Of a DNA stretch of 64,000 bases, positions 38,237-49,533 are shown one piece after another. Below the pieces are notes generated by a model. It did no database searches, had not been told where the DNA came from, and saw only the letters and a program-made list of their open reading frames with translations. The DNA is from Udeniomyces pyricola (lineage: Eukaryota > Basidiomycota > Tremellomycetes > Cystofilobasidiales > Mrakiaceae), in NCBI GenBank assembly GCA_039545295.1, contig BCIK01000002.1:1450108-1514107 (forward strand). The letters are read 5' to 3'. A program made the position numbers and the translations under genes. Every line of letters begins with the position of its first letter. Position 1 is the first letter of the stretch.

Positions 38237-41200
38237 TCACGCTGGATCGAGACTGGTGATGGTGATGGTGGTTTTGTTTGGATCGTCGTGGGCGTCAACA
38301 TCGTCATCGCCGTCGTCGTCGTCGTCGTCATCATCTTCATCTTCTTCATCTTCGTCACCGACGTCGTCGTTAGCAGTGGTGGTGGTAGGAATCGAATTCC
38401 AACAATGTACCCCCTCTGCATCTCCTGTCGAAATCGAATCGGATCTCACGCCGCCGCCCAAGGGCTTTGAATGGGATGGTTGTGATGTCTGTTGCTGGTG
38501 TGGGTACATCGTCGACGTCGATGTTGTCGTCCTACCAAGCCCAATCCTACTATCGTTCCCATTCCCTTCACGGCGGTATCCGAATCCATCTTGACGCTGC
38601 GACCCCATCGTGCTTTCGCCCGAAGCCGATTCGAGCAACCAAGCCGGTGGAAGCGGAGGAGGAACGAGCCCATTATTCCTCAGCGTCGGCGTGTTCATGC
38701 TGTTGTTGTTGGTGTTGTTGTTGTTGTTGACAGAAGCTGTAAGCAAATCCCCTGCCACCCCGGGTGCTCTCGGAGTGAGGATCGATGAGGTCGAAGGGGA
38801 TTCTAAAGAGGCCGCTGGAGAAGGTGATGTCGTTGCCGGATATCCATCCATCTGCTGTTGCCGCTGTGATGGTTGATGGTGTTGAGCGGAGTGTGAATCT
38901 GATCGCCTCTGTTGCAGCTGCAGTTGTTGATTCCGCTTCTTCTCCTTTTCCTCTTCCCTTATCCAATCTGGTTCCATCGTCAACGTCGCATTGGAACTCG
39001 GCGTCGAAAAGAATGGGGATCCTAGGATGGTCGTCGTCGTTCTCTTCTTTCGGTATTTGAACGATGGTCCATCCGTTGTGCCTGCTCCTGCCGTTGACGA
39101 AGAAGAAGGTAGGATCCAACCACCTCTTCGGTCCCCTTGAGATCCTCGAGCACTGCCTCCTCCTCCTCCTCCGGCTGCACCCCATTCACCTGACGTGCCA
39201 CCACCAGCTCCTCCACTTGTGACGCCACCCGATCCGGCCCCACTCCCTCTCCCATCCACGAACGGGCTGTCTCTTAGCCTGACGACCGCCCTCAGAAGCG
39301 CGTCCAACGTCTCCCTCACCCCTGCCGAGGGCGTTGCAAGACCCAGACCAACGACCTCCGGGTCGGCTTGTGAAAGAATGACGAGACACATCTGCTGGAG
39401 TCTTGCGAGGTCTGTCGGTTTCGGTGGAGGTGGAGGTGAAGGGGGTCTCGTAGAAGGGGACGCATAAGAATGAGAAGATGGCGAGGACGGCGTAGAGGTT
39501 GCTGGAGAAGAGTCGTAAGATGAAGCACCGGATGAGGGCGGGGTAGCGTGAGGTGTGGAGTGGGACGAAAACTGGTCCGTGGATTGGCGAACAAACGGCG
39601 TAGCTCGGCGTTGAGACTGAGAGCGCTGTTTAGGAATCGGAGGCGGCGTGAGGAGGTGAAGCAGGCGTGGAAAGAGTGGCGTGAGGATCGAGAGGAGGAA
39701 CGAAGTCAGAAGGTGGAGGCGAACGTCAATGAGGCCATGTTGGTACTTGGGTGTCGTATAAGGCTGGTGGGGTTTGAGTGTGGAACCATGACCGGATCGC
39801 GAGGGTGAGGATGGGATTCCAGAAGACCCCAAGACCGCATGTGGGGGCGTATGGGTGAGGGAAGGAGATGAGTTTGGATTGCGAGCGTAACTGGGAGCTT
39901 TGGGGCGAGAAGCGGCTGCCAGCACAGGGTCGTTGCCAAAAGGAAGGAACACGCCTTCGACTGATTGACGTGTGCACAAAGTGTCGTTGAATCGATCAAT
40001 TCAGTCAGTAATTTAGTCATCGTAGTGTATACCTCAAGACCTCGAAAGAAAGCCTCACCGTACGGGACGATGGCCGTCCAAAAGAAACTAAAGACCTCGA
40101 CGAGTCGAGCGATGAGCTTATCATCATCTATCCCATGGAGCTTGGCCCCGAGGGTCAGCATTCCGCCTCCTATGAGGTCCTTGAGATCCGTCGTGAGCAA
40201 TGCGATTGCCCTCGACGGCGACCTTGAGACGGTCGAGCTGATGTGGGTCCGCACAAGCGCGTTGAGGTCCTCGAGCGGCGCACGAAGGGCGTCTCCGTTG
40301 AAGAGAGGGAGGACGTGCACAACGAGCGCTGAGAGGGGCGAGTTGGGATGGGACGGATGAGGATGAATTTGCTCTCGGGCGAGATTGCTAGGGTCAGGAG
40401 CAGGATGAGGATTGAGGGTCGAGTTGGGAGCAGGGAGCGGGGGAAGCGAGTTAAGCGAGGACGAGATGAGACGCGCGTCATACGGCGACAGCGAGGACTT
40501 GACAGCCGAATTCTGGCTAGTCGACGCCGATGCAAACGATGAGACAGAGGGAATGTTGCGGAGAGAAGAAGCCGGTTGAGGGGAAGATGGCATTCGCCGG
40601 ACTGGATAGTATGACGGCGAGGCGGACGTGATCGGGGAACCGCGTTCGGGTGAGGGCGGCGGTCGAGGAGGTGAGATGACGGGGGGCGGTCTCAGGGCCG
40701 AGGAGGGCGAGATAGCACCGGTGATAGATGAAGAAGATGGGGGGAGGTCAGAAGAGAGTGCTCCCCCTGTTGTAAGCTTGCCAAGTCCAAGACCAGTAAC
40801 AAGCCGTCGAGCAGCACTTCCTTCGCTCGGACGCCGGCTATCAAGTGCTCCTCTGCCGGTCGTACTCGTCAGCTCATCGATCGCTCTGGTTGCTGGTCTC
40901 GACATCGCATGGCTTGAGCCGCCGCTGGAGATTGGGCCGTTCTCTGTTCCTGTACGTGATTGCCCACTACCGGACCCACTGGTACATGCCGAGCTCGTCT
41001 GCTGGGGATTTTGCTCCGACAGAGAGGTTGAGCGCGGCCGGTCGAGGTTGGGTCTGTATCCTATCCCTTTGCCCGGGTGTTCAGAGAGGGGAGAGGGCTC
41101 TGTCGGAGTCAAGGTTGAGGAAGATGTGCGAGATACGATCGGTGCGATGGAACCTCTAGCGGTCGAAGGGCCCGAGGGCGGTGAGGCCGCTGCTGAGGTA

Positions 41201-41292
41201 AACGTCTGAGAGAGCGGTGATTTGCTGGGCGGTTGAGTGCTCGAGAAAGAGTTGGCACGGTTCGTTGTCTGGATCGTCAGCTGAGGCTTCAT
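38237..41292 (-). CDS. HbrB/BIT61 (PRR5)-like TORC2 subunit
   Basis: Exons (minus): 41292-40059 and 39960-38237, giving 985 aa. HbrB-domain proteins (yeast Bit2/Bit61, human PRR5/Protor) bind TORC2, which controls actin, sphingolipids and growth at the plasma membrane. The domain begins near residue 310 (PLSALVVHVLPLFNGDALRA) and continues through FFWTAIVPYVEGVFLPFG across the intron. It resumes with LIDVRLHLLTSFLLSILTPL. The donor GTGAGG joined to TCGAAGG restores the family motif PYVEGVFLP, which is why I prefer it over nearby GT sites. Flanking regions are Ser/Pro-rich and presumably disordered. The C-terminus holds polyGly, polyAsn and an Asp/Glu run. The start chosen is the first ATG (MKPQLTIQTT); the frame is open further upstream without an ATG. 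Confidence 0.85.
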
Positions 41293-41989
41293 TCGATTGC
41301 AGTACGTGGTTGATCGATGGAAAGGGTGAGCCGACGGGAAGCTTGAGGAAGCGTAAGGAGTGCGAGCGCAAGTCGACAGGCTGCAAGGCACGACTCTGTT
41401 TGAGAAATGGGTGGATGACGAGCTGCGCTTGGTGACCGGTGACCGATGACTAGTGACTCGTTAATCGTTAGCTTGTTGGCGCGTTAGCTTCGATGACGAT
41501 GCGCGATGGCCAATGTCACGCGTCACGACGCCTACTCTCGTAACGTAACCGCAAGTAACCGATTCGTACTTTGTTATTCACAGTAATTATGATTGTCCGC
41601 AATGTTATACTTCGTCAGTCGATCACTTGCTCACATCGTACACACAATACACAGACGATGTTCAGTTCGACCCCCATACATCAACATGTGCCTGAGCCAC
41701 AACAAGGACTACGTGAGATGTAGCCAAAGGCTCACGTTGTATTGACACAAAGAACGGGAAGGAAGAAAAAAAAAGGAAGAAACGATGTGATGGCACGAAA
41801 AGTGACCGAGTGAAGGAGATCAAGAGGCAAGGAGGCTGTGACAGAGTCGAATCGTATATACCTTTTCAACACGGCGTGTAAACGAATTGAAGAGACGCAT
41901 AGGACAGAGAAAGAAAAAGAGACGAAGAAAGAACTAGCAGACACGACGACGAGCAGAGATGCGTGACAGAGCCGAACGGGCGGGCGAGA
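41293..41989. other. Intergenic region between the perilipin-like and HbrB-like genes
   Basis: About 700 bp hold the promoter of the HbrB-like gene and the 3' flank of the perilipin-like gene. I see nothing else supportable. Confidence 0.55.
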
Positions 41990-44670
41990 CTATTCGTTGG
42001 CGATGTTGTTGACAGCGTCTTGAGCCTGAGATCGGACCCAGGACATATAAAATCAGTGAGTGTTATACAAACCGCTGAGCTAGGGCGATGAAAAGCAGAC
42101 GACATACCTGGTCGCCCTTCTCGGATGCGTAGGCCTGAGCGTCTTGACCTTTGGATTTGGCTTTGTCTGCAGCTCCCTCGGCAGCATCAACTCCCTGGAA
42201 TTTTTGATGAGCCAAAAGAAGCAACGAAGCGAAAAAAAAAAACCCCGAAATCAGCATCAGGTAAGGCAGCATGGGCCTCAAAACAATAGCGATAAGTCAC
42301 AAACCTCGGCGGTCTTTTCCTCAGCCTTTTCCTTGGTCGCATAGATGATCTTGGTAGCCGTATCAAGAAGGGGCTGGAGCTGAGTCTGGAAGGCAGAATA
42401 TAGATGCGGAGTTGACTTCAGCCTGGTGTTGCGATGCCACTAAAGATAAGAAAAAAGAGGGTGACCGACCGAAACGTATTGAACGATCTCTTGGGTCTTC
42501 TGCGAGATGTCCTTGTCCTTGGCGAGAACGACGGTAGAAAGATCGTTGTAACCCTTGGCGACGTTGTCACGAGCGATAGTAGGCAAGTTGCCTCCCTGCT
42601 TCTGCGGACGAGAATGTCAAACGGATGTGCCGATAACAGGTATCAGCAGTTGCTTGAGGCAAATGACCGTTCACGGAGAAGTCTGCTTGAGAACATACCT
42701 GGAGTTGACCAAGCTGCTCGAGGAGAGCCTGGGAAAGAGCGTGAATCTTGGCCTGGGCATCACCCGTCATGTCGGAGAGCAGGTGAATCGAACCAGAGTA
42801 AGTCGCCGAGATCTGTTGGCTGTGAGAAATGGGTACGACAGAAATCAGACATCAGTGCGCGCAAATCAGGAAGAAAAAATCCATCGCAAGACGATGAAAG
42901 GGATTGATGAAGCGAGGAAACTTACTTGAGAATGTAAACAGTGTCGATAGCCTTTTGACTATATGCACATACAAACAAACAGGGAAGGATCAAGAGGAAA
43001 GAGAGGTGCGGCAAACAGACCTCAGCATGCATGTGAAGATCTCCCATCTGCAAATTATCAGGCAGCTTACACAACGGCGTTGCCTTGGAGAGGTTGAATA
43101 CGCTACGATCAGACAAAGGAATCAAGCGATCGGCATGAGCGACAGGATCGGAGCGCAAAGAAATCTGCGCACGATAGAGGCGGATCACAAAACTGACGTT
43201 TTCGTACACGCCCTTGACGATACCCTGAGCCTTGTCGACGGAGCCCCTGGAGTCAGCCTACGATTTGAGAGAGGAACATGACATTCAGATTCACATGTGT
43301 CAGCGCAAAACGGATGCGGTGACTGTTTCATTGTAGGCGCATGTGATCAAAGCAACGGTCCTCACGACGATCTGGTCAGTCTTGGTGTTGAAGGGGTAAG
43401 GGAAGTTTTGCTCGACAATGTCGAGTCTATCGCATGCAGAGAAAGTTCACATAGAGACGAGAAGAGAAAAAAGCACATCAGTTCGATGCACACCGGACCA
43501 CGTCAGAACACTAGATGATCCATAATCGTCGCACCCCTTGTTGGCCAGACCATCAGCCCTCTGAATGACAGGAGCTCCGTAACCGAGGACGGGCTCGGCG
43601 AGCGAGTAACCAGTCTTGACAAGGTTTTCGGCAAGAGCATAAGCCTTGGTGGTGATGTTGGTCGAGTGGACAATGTCCTGGAATTGCTTGACTGAGTCGC
43701 TCTGGGATAAGGCCCATCGATGGGAGGCGTATGCGAAATAGGGAAAAGAAAAGAATGTTAGAGTAAGAAACGTGGAAAGTAGCAAGAGAATTGATTCGAT
43801 CAGTCGCTCGAACAATCAATCCAGTGCAGACAAGGACAACTTTGATCAGCGGAGAAAGGAAGGAGAGTGGCATGGGAAGATGCAAGTGTATGCAGGAGAG
43901 ATTACAGAGGTCGGAGAGTAAGCTCCGGAAGGGAAGCCGAAAGGTGGAGGAAATCGCTCCTATCAATCACGCTCTGATCTCCGACTCGTTCTGTCCCACA
44001 TCACCTCACGCCGAGGCGCAAGAATAACAGGTGACAAGTCCCATTACACGCTTGATCTGTCTGGCGCTAGCAAGATGTGGGAAGTCGAACCGATATGGAA
44101 GGGGTAGTTTCCACCCTTCTCCCCCTGGGGCAACTATGAGAAGATGCGGCAAGCGTTCCAACCCCAACGAAGCGGGATGACGAGGGGAGAGCCGCGCGAG
44201 CGGATGGATCCGCAGAAGGAGCAAAAGAGAGCACTCACAACGACTGGAATTTGAGCCTGTGTGAATGTTATCCAGGGGATAGCGAAGACGAAGATGAAGG
44301 TGCAGAAGTGACAATCAAAATACGTGATGTGGCAAAGAGTCGACAAAACGGGCCATGGGCAACGACCAGCAGATAAGCGAAAAGGAAGAGAACGCCATCA
44401 GCATCCGCATGCGCAACGAGGCAGAGCAGTTGGGGTGTATTCTGACGCATCTCCTCGCAGTCAACGCTCCCTGTCCGCCTTGACCCGATCAAGGCGAGGA
44501 CAAGACGAGCCAGGGAGCACGAGCCAAAAAGAGAAGACTGGGGCCAAGGTACTCACCACTCGGTCAACCGAGGAGAGATGGATCGAACCCCCGTTGGACT
44601 TTGGGAGCGAGTCGGCGATGTTCTGAGAGGCGTCGGTCATGGTGCCGTTGGTGAAGGTGGCTTCTGACAT
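41990..44670 (-). CDS. Fungal perilipin-like lipid droplet protein (MPL1/CAP20 family)
   Basis: Exons (minus): 44670-44557, 44256-44239, 43701-43535, 43426-43366, 43257-43198, 43102-43071, 42958-42926, 42819-42699, 42601-42470, 42385-42305, 42194-42108, 42025-41990, giving 313 aa. Fungal perilipins coat lipid droplets and influence triacylglycerol storage; in pathogens they affect appressorium turgor. The body matches the family order: QIPVVSDSVKQFQ, then KGLDIVEQNFPYPFNTKTDQ, then ADSRGSVDKAQGIVKGVYEN and RIQPLQGNAVVQKAIDTVY. The C-terminal part is a run of amphipathic helices (TQLQPLLDTATKII, AADKAKSKGQDAQAYASEK). All 12 exon phases agree, including exons of 18, 32 and 33 bp. No membrane segment is visible, as expected for a droplet coat protein. 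Confidence 0.88.
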
Positions 44671-45073
44671 GTTGAGGCGAGTGTAGAGAAATGAAATGTG
44701 GGCTGATAAGGGAGGAGAAAGAGGAAGGTCAAGAGAAGATGAACAAGTGTCCGAAGAGGGTGTCGTGGTGGAGGGGAGGAAAGGGAAGGGGGGGGAAAAG
44801 AGAGAGGGAGGGAGAGAGAAGGGCGGATAGAGGGTTGGAACAAGGTAAAGTGCGGGGAGAGGAAGGGGAAGGGTGTGGGGAAGCATGTTCACATGTTCAC
44901 ATGCTTTCTCTTTTCCTCCCTCCCGCAGGCGGATTGGGTCAATCGTCATATCTCTGCTCCGTCTCCTTGCTATACTTTTGACCATCTCGCTTGCCCTCTG
45001 TCGGAGACCTTCAAGACTCCATATCGGCTCACGTATAACCACCCAAAGAACGTATCAAAACAGGTCATCTTCA
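44671..45073. other. Intergenic region between UTP13 and the perilipin-like gene
   Basis: 403 bp, purine-rich on the plus strand, therefore a CT-rich promoter or leader for the perilipin-like gene. No other feature was recognised. Confidence 0.55.
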
Positions 45074-48000
45074 TCACTCATCGCTCTCGCTCTCTCCATC
45101 CACCTCCATGACGTCTTTGACCTGAGCGTTCTTGCCCTCCCCATCTTGGACACCTTCTTCGTCTTCGCTCTCGCCACCATCCATAGCATCCTCCACGATG
45201 ACCGCTTGCTGCTCCTCTTCTACCTCTTCCTCATCGTCAAACACCGCTCCAAACAATCCACCATCCATCTCGCTCAACGCAAAGTCGAGCACGAACGACT
45301 CCTGGACCATTCGCTCGGCTCGCTCGTAGTGTCGCTCGGTATAAGGCACCATCGCATTGAGGATTTCGGCCAGGTCGACTCCCGACGAGTTGGACCCTGA
45401 TGAGCGCTTGTTGGGTCCACCTCGACCGTTAGGTCGCTTGTTAGCCTTCGAGTCTTCCTCCTCTTGCTCGGCCTTCTTCTCGGCGGCGGCGACGTCGGCT
45501 TCCGAGGGTGGAAGAGAGGCCTCGTTGAAGGCCGCAATGATGTCTTCGGCCGTTCGCAGTCGAAGGATCGCATGAAGAACCGTCTGGGCGACGGGAGAGG
45601 TCTTCGCTCGAGCGTTCCAATCCCGGACGTGACCCATGAGTCGAACGAGGTCCAGGGCTGGAAGGGTCTTAATGACTTGGTCGACCGAAGCCGAGCCGGT
45701 GATGGACGTCGAGTCGTCAGCGGATGAGACAGATCCATCGGGTGTCGTCGGAGGCGTCAAGAGAAGCGACGACGTAAGGGGCGGGGGCGGGCGCGAAGAT
45801 CGGACCGAAGTGAAGAGTGAGAGTAGACGACCGGGTTGGGACATGGCGAGCGCAAGAAGGATGGCATTTCTGTAATCTTTGAGGTTGACGTAGTTTGAGA
45901 AATTTTGCTCGCTGTTGTTCGAGACCCAGATCGAAAGTGGTGACAAGGCAAGAGAAAAAAACAAAGACGAAGAGATACAGAATCAGCAGGTGCAACATGA
46001 AGTGAAAGTCGAAAAGGATCAGAGATGCAACTTACTTGGCAACCATCTTTTCCAACTTTTCCACCTTCTCCTGCTCGTCGACCTCGGTGCAATCACCCCA
46101 GAACGTGACCACGCTATCGGCCGCACCACTGACGATGGTCTTCTCGTCCTCGCTGACGGCGAGTGCCCAGATCTTATCCTCGTGGTTGTCGAGCGAAGCA
46201 ACGCACGATTCGTCGCGCGTGTTCCAGAGCTTGACGAGACCATCAGACGAAGAGGATAGGAGCTGCTGACCGGCAGAGAGGAAGTCGACCCGAAGAACTG
46301 AATTGGAGTGACCCTCAAACGTCTGAAAGCGCATAGAATAGCGCAAAAGAAGAGAAACATATCGGACAAAAGGCGTCATCAGTCTTCAGTCACTAAAGGC
46401 TACAGTCGATGTTTGTCACTCGCAGAACGCAAGGGCACATACCTTGAGACACGAGTAATCGTCCAAACTCCAGATGCGGACTGTTTTGTCACCACTGCCA
46501 GTCGCGAGGACTCGATCGGTTCGGCTAAACTTGACACTCCAAACGCCTCGCTTGTGTCCCTTACACGTTCCGACAAGCTGGACATCGCCGTTGGAAGGAG
46601 CACCCGACTTGCCGGCGCTGTAGCTAACCTCAAAGACCTTGACGAGCTTGTCCTGCGAACCCGAGGCAAGGAGCCGGTCATTCGGCGAGATGTCGAGCGA
46701 GTTGATGTCCTTTTCGTGGATCTTCTGCGTCAGGAGTGACTTGAGTCGCGTTGGAGTCGGGGAAGATGGGTCAATCGTCGAAAGATCCCACATCTTGATG
46801 GTCCGGTCCTGGGAGGCAGTGAAGAGGAACTTGGCTTTGAGGGGCGAGTTTGGGTCGTCGGGTCCCTTGCGAGAAAGGGCGACAGCCCCGATCGACTCGG
46901 CGTGACCTTCGCAGATGGCAAGACACTTCCACTCGCCCGCCTCGGGATCGGACGTCGTCGGTAAGGGCACAAAGCACCAGATTCGAGCGGTCCGGTCCTT
47001 GGATCCAGAGACGAGCCAGGAGCCATCCTTAGACTTGTCGAGGCAAAGAACCATGTCGGTGTGGCCGGGCAGAAGACGGGCGTCAAAGGTCTTGGTCGAG
47101 TAGATACGGATAAGGGAAGAGTTGGTGGCCAGGGCGACATGGCTGTCGCGGGAAGCACGCGAGGGAGAGAGGAACAGAGAATCGATGATTTCGTCGTTGT
47201 ATCCGACGAGCTGGCGGGTGAGGGACGCGTCGCGAAGAGAGTGGAAGAGGATGTTTTGGTCCGAGTGGACCGAGATGAGCGAGGATGTCGAAGGGTTGTA
47301 ACTTTAAGTTGATAGTTCCGTAGCACAGGAAAAACGAAGCGCACAGTCAGTCATCTAGTACGTTAGATACACGTTGAATGAGCTCTGTATTACTATCCGT
47401 TGATGTCATAAAAAGGAAACTCACAGGACTTCCACAACGCCTCGCTGCTCTTCGCCTTCGTCATCGGCTGACGCGTCTGCCACATCGACGCCGGAAGCTC
47501 CTTGGAGGGTGAGCATCTCAACGCCCCGCTTGGCGTCCCAGATGCGAACGACGCCCTTTTCTCCCGCCGTCCAGCAAACGAGGCGGTCACCGGCTCCTTG
47601 GACACCTTCGATGGCTTCGTTGGAGTTGATCACGCCGACCGATTCGAGCGATTCGAGCGCAGTGATGGTCTTTATGAGTTGGACTTCGACCGCCTTGCCC
47701 TTGCCTTTGGCCTTCTTACCACCTGGTCCGCCAATGGTGCCCAATTTCTCCCATCCATTCTCGTCGCCTCCCCACAAGTCCCACACGAGAACGACCTTGT
47801 CACGTCCACCACTGACGAGCCACCGACCCTCTTCTCCAACACCAAGTCCTCTCACGACCGAGACGTGCCCATCGAGGACGGCTCTCGGCTTGCCACCGGC
47901 ATTGGAGTCTTTGAGGTCAAAGACCCTGACTTTGGTGTCACCGCTGCCAGTGATGAGCTCCATTCGCTGACCCTTGGCCGGCCCGGTCCGGGGGATGTTG

Positions 48001-49005
48001 AAAGCAAGCGATGAGACCGGTCCACCGTGAGAACGGAAGAGGTGGGTAACGTAGCCACCGGCAAGGTCCCAGACTTTGACGATTCCATCCGCTGAACCAG
48101 AGGCGAGAAGCGTCGAGGTAGGGTCGATAGTCGAGACGAGGACGGGAGCGGGGTGGGACCGAGGGGTGTGACGGACGAGCGAGAGCAGCGGTGGCAGTGC
48201 CGGCGTTGAGGAGGATGACGAGGGTGAGAGTGAGATGAAGTCAGACGATGAAGAAGTGGAAGGGACAAAGTCGGGCACAGTGTAGTATCGCAGGGCGAGG
48301 GATCGAGTGAAGACGGCAAGGACGCCAGACTGGGAGAGCGCCATCGAAGTGACCTCGGTCGTATCCTGTATACAAGATAAGTATGCGCCATAGACGAACG
48401 ATAGCAAGGTGTCAGTTTGATGAAGTTCGTTTTTGAACATGGTCTTCCATAAGGTCAGCACCCAAGGCTGTCGACACCGCGCAGGACGCGAAGCGAGCCA
48501 AGGCCATGATGAAATGAAATGAAGCGACAGAAAGCAAGCAATGGCGCACGCACGCTTTGAACTCGTCCCAGACTCTTTCCGGTCTTGACCTCGGTCAGGA
48601 GGACGTCTTCTCCAGTGGTAGTGATGAGCCGCTCTCCATCAGCTGTGAGGAGGACTGGACCTTGGGTGTGGAGAGGTGGGATAAGGTGGGTCGGACGGAA
48701 GCTGGAGGGTTACGGATTAAGAAGGAAAGACGCGCCAGAGCGAAAGCCGAGGTCCAGGTGTATCCAAGTTGTGATAAATAGGCAGCCCAAGGAATGTATG
48801 AGATTGGGTGGATGAGTGAGCAAGTAAGTGAGTGAGTCAGTGTAGTCCTCGGATGGGGTCAGGATGTCGGGCCAGAAACGAGCAAAGAGACAAGGGAAGA
48901 GGTAGCTCGACTGGAATTCGTGGTGTGAGTGCGTCGAGATGGGTTGAGAGGAAAGTTGACTGACCTCGTCTTGAGACCCTTTTTGGTGAGCGGCCTCGAA
49001 TCCAT
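45074..49005 (-). CDS. UTP13: U3 snoRNP component UTP13 (WD40, SSU processome)
   Basis: Exons (minus): 49005-48965, 48701-48554, 48365-47425, 47301-46443, 46322-46036, 45911-45074, giving 1037 aa. UTP13 (human TBL3) belongs to the UTP-B complex that binds nascent pre-18S rRNA in the nucleolus. Two WD40 propellers are evident: repeats ending in VKVWDL, VRVFDL, VLVWDL, VRIWDA, ARIWCF, IKMWDL, VKVFEV, VRIWSL and VKLWNT cover about residues 130-720. The Utp13 C-terminal helical domain follows, with NLKDYRNAILLALAMSQPGR, HVRDWNARAKTSPVAQTVLH and AEILNAMVPYTERHYERAER. The end is a Glu/Asp-rich tail. It is somewhat longer than yeast (817 aa), owing to Ser-rich loops and the tail. A 41-bp first exon encodes MDSRPLTKKGLKT. 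Confidence 0.93.
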
Positions 49006-49533
49006 GGTGATAGGATGCGGGAAAGGAGCGGGGCGGAATGAAGGAGAAGGAGGGGGAAGGGGGGAGGTGGAGAGGATGGTCGGATGAGCCAAGGCAAGGT
49101 TGAATTTCGACTCATGATGCTGTGTGAGAGAGGCAGCAAGACTGATCGGGTTAAAGTCGCATTTTTAATTATTTAATCATTATCGTTCAAACTTCTTGTG
49201 GGCTATTCATATCATTCTCATGACCGATAGATTGACATTCTCATTTATTTATGAGCACACTCAAACAACCATCATATCTGCATGATATCGTTGAATATAT
49301 ATATATATATATATGTTGAAATCCTGCGAGGTTATAGCATGAATTCATGCGCCACGCGTGCGTGCGCGCCAAACATAAAGACGACGCGACTGTCGTTGCA
49401 CTCTCGACCGCGTGTCTTCTCCCAAGCCCCAGCAGCCACCCCCACCTACAACTATATATCAGCCAACACCCGACGTCCATTCATCCATCCAGTCCACACA
49501 TCAACCCGCCTTCCCACGCCCGCCTCCACACCT
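49006..49533. other. Divergent intergenic region (UTP13 / NUF2)
   Basis: 528 bp lie between the divergent ATGs of UTP13 and NUF2. A (TA)n run at 49295-49314 lies near the middle. Promoters of both genes should be here, but I can name no specific site. Confidence 0.6.
49295..49314. repeat. (TA)n run
   Basis: About ten AT units in the UTP13/NUF2 divergent promoter region. Confidence 0.9.

Noticed and set aside
40020..40059. Alternative HbrB-like exon 1 donors (GTCTTG, GTATAC) further downstream
   Set aside because: They give a wrong phase or break the PYVEGVFLP motif, whereas GTGAGG at 40058 restores it.
41293..41391. Upstream extension of the HbrB-like frame
   Set aside because: The frame is open, but its apparent first codon is GTG. 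The first ATG is at 41292.
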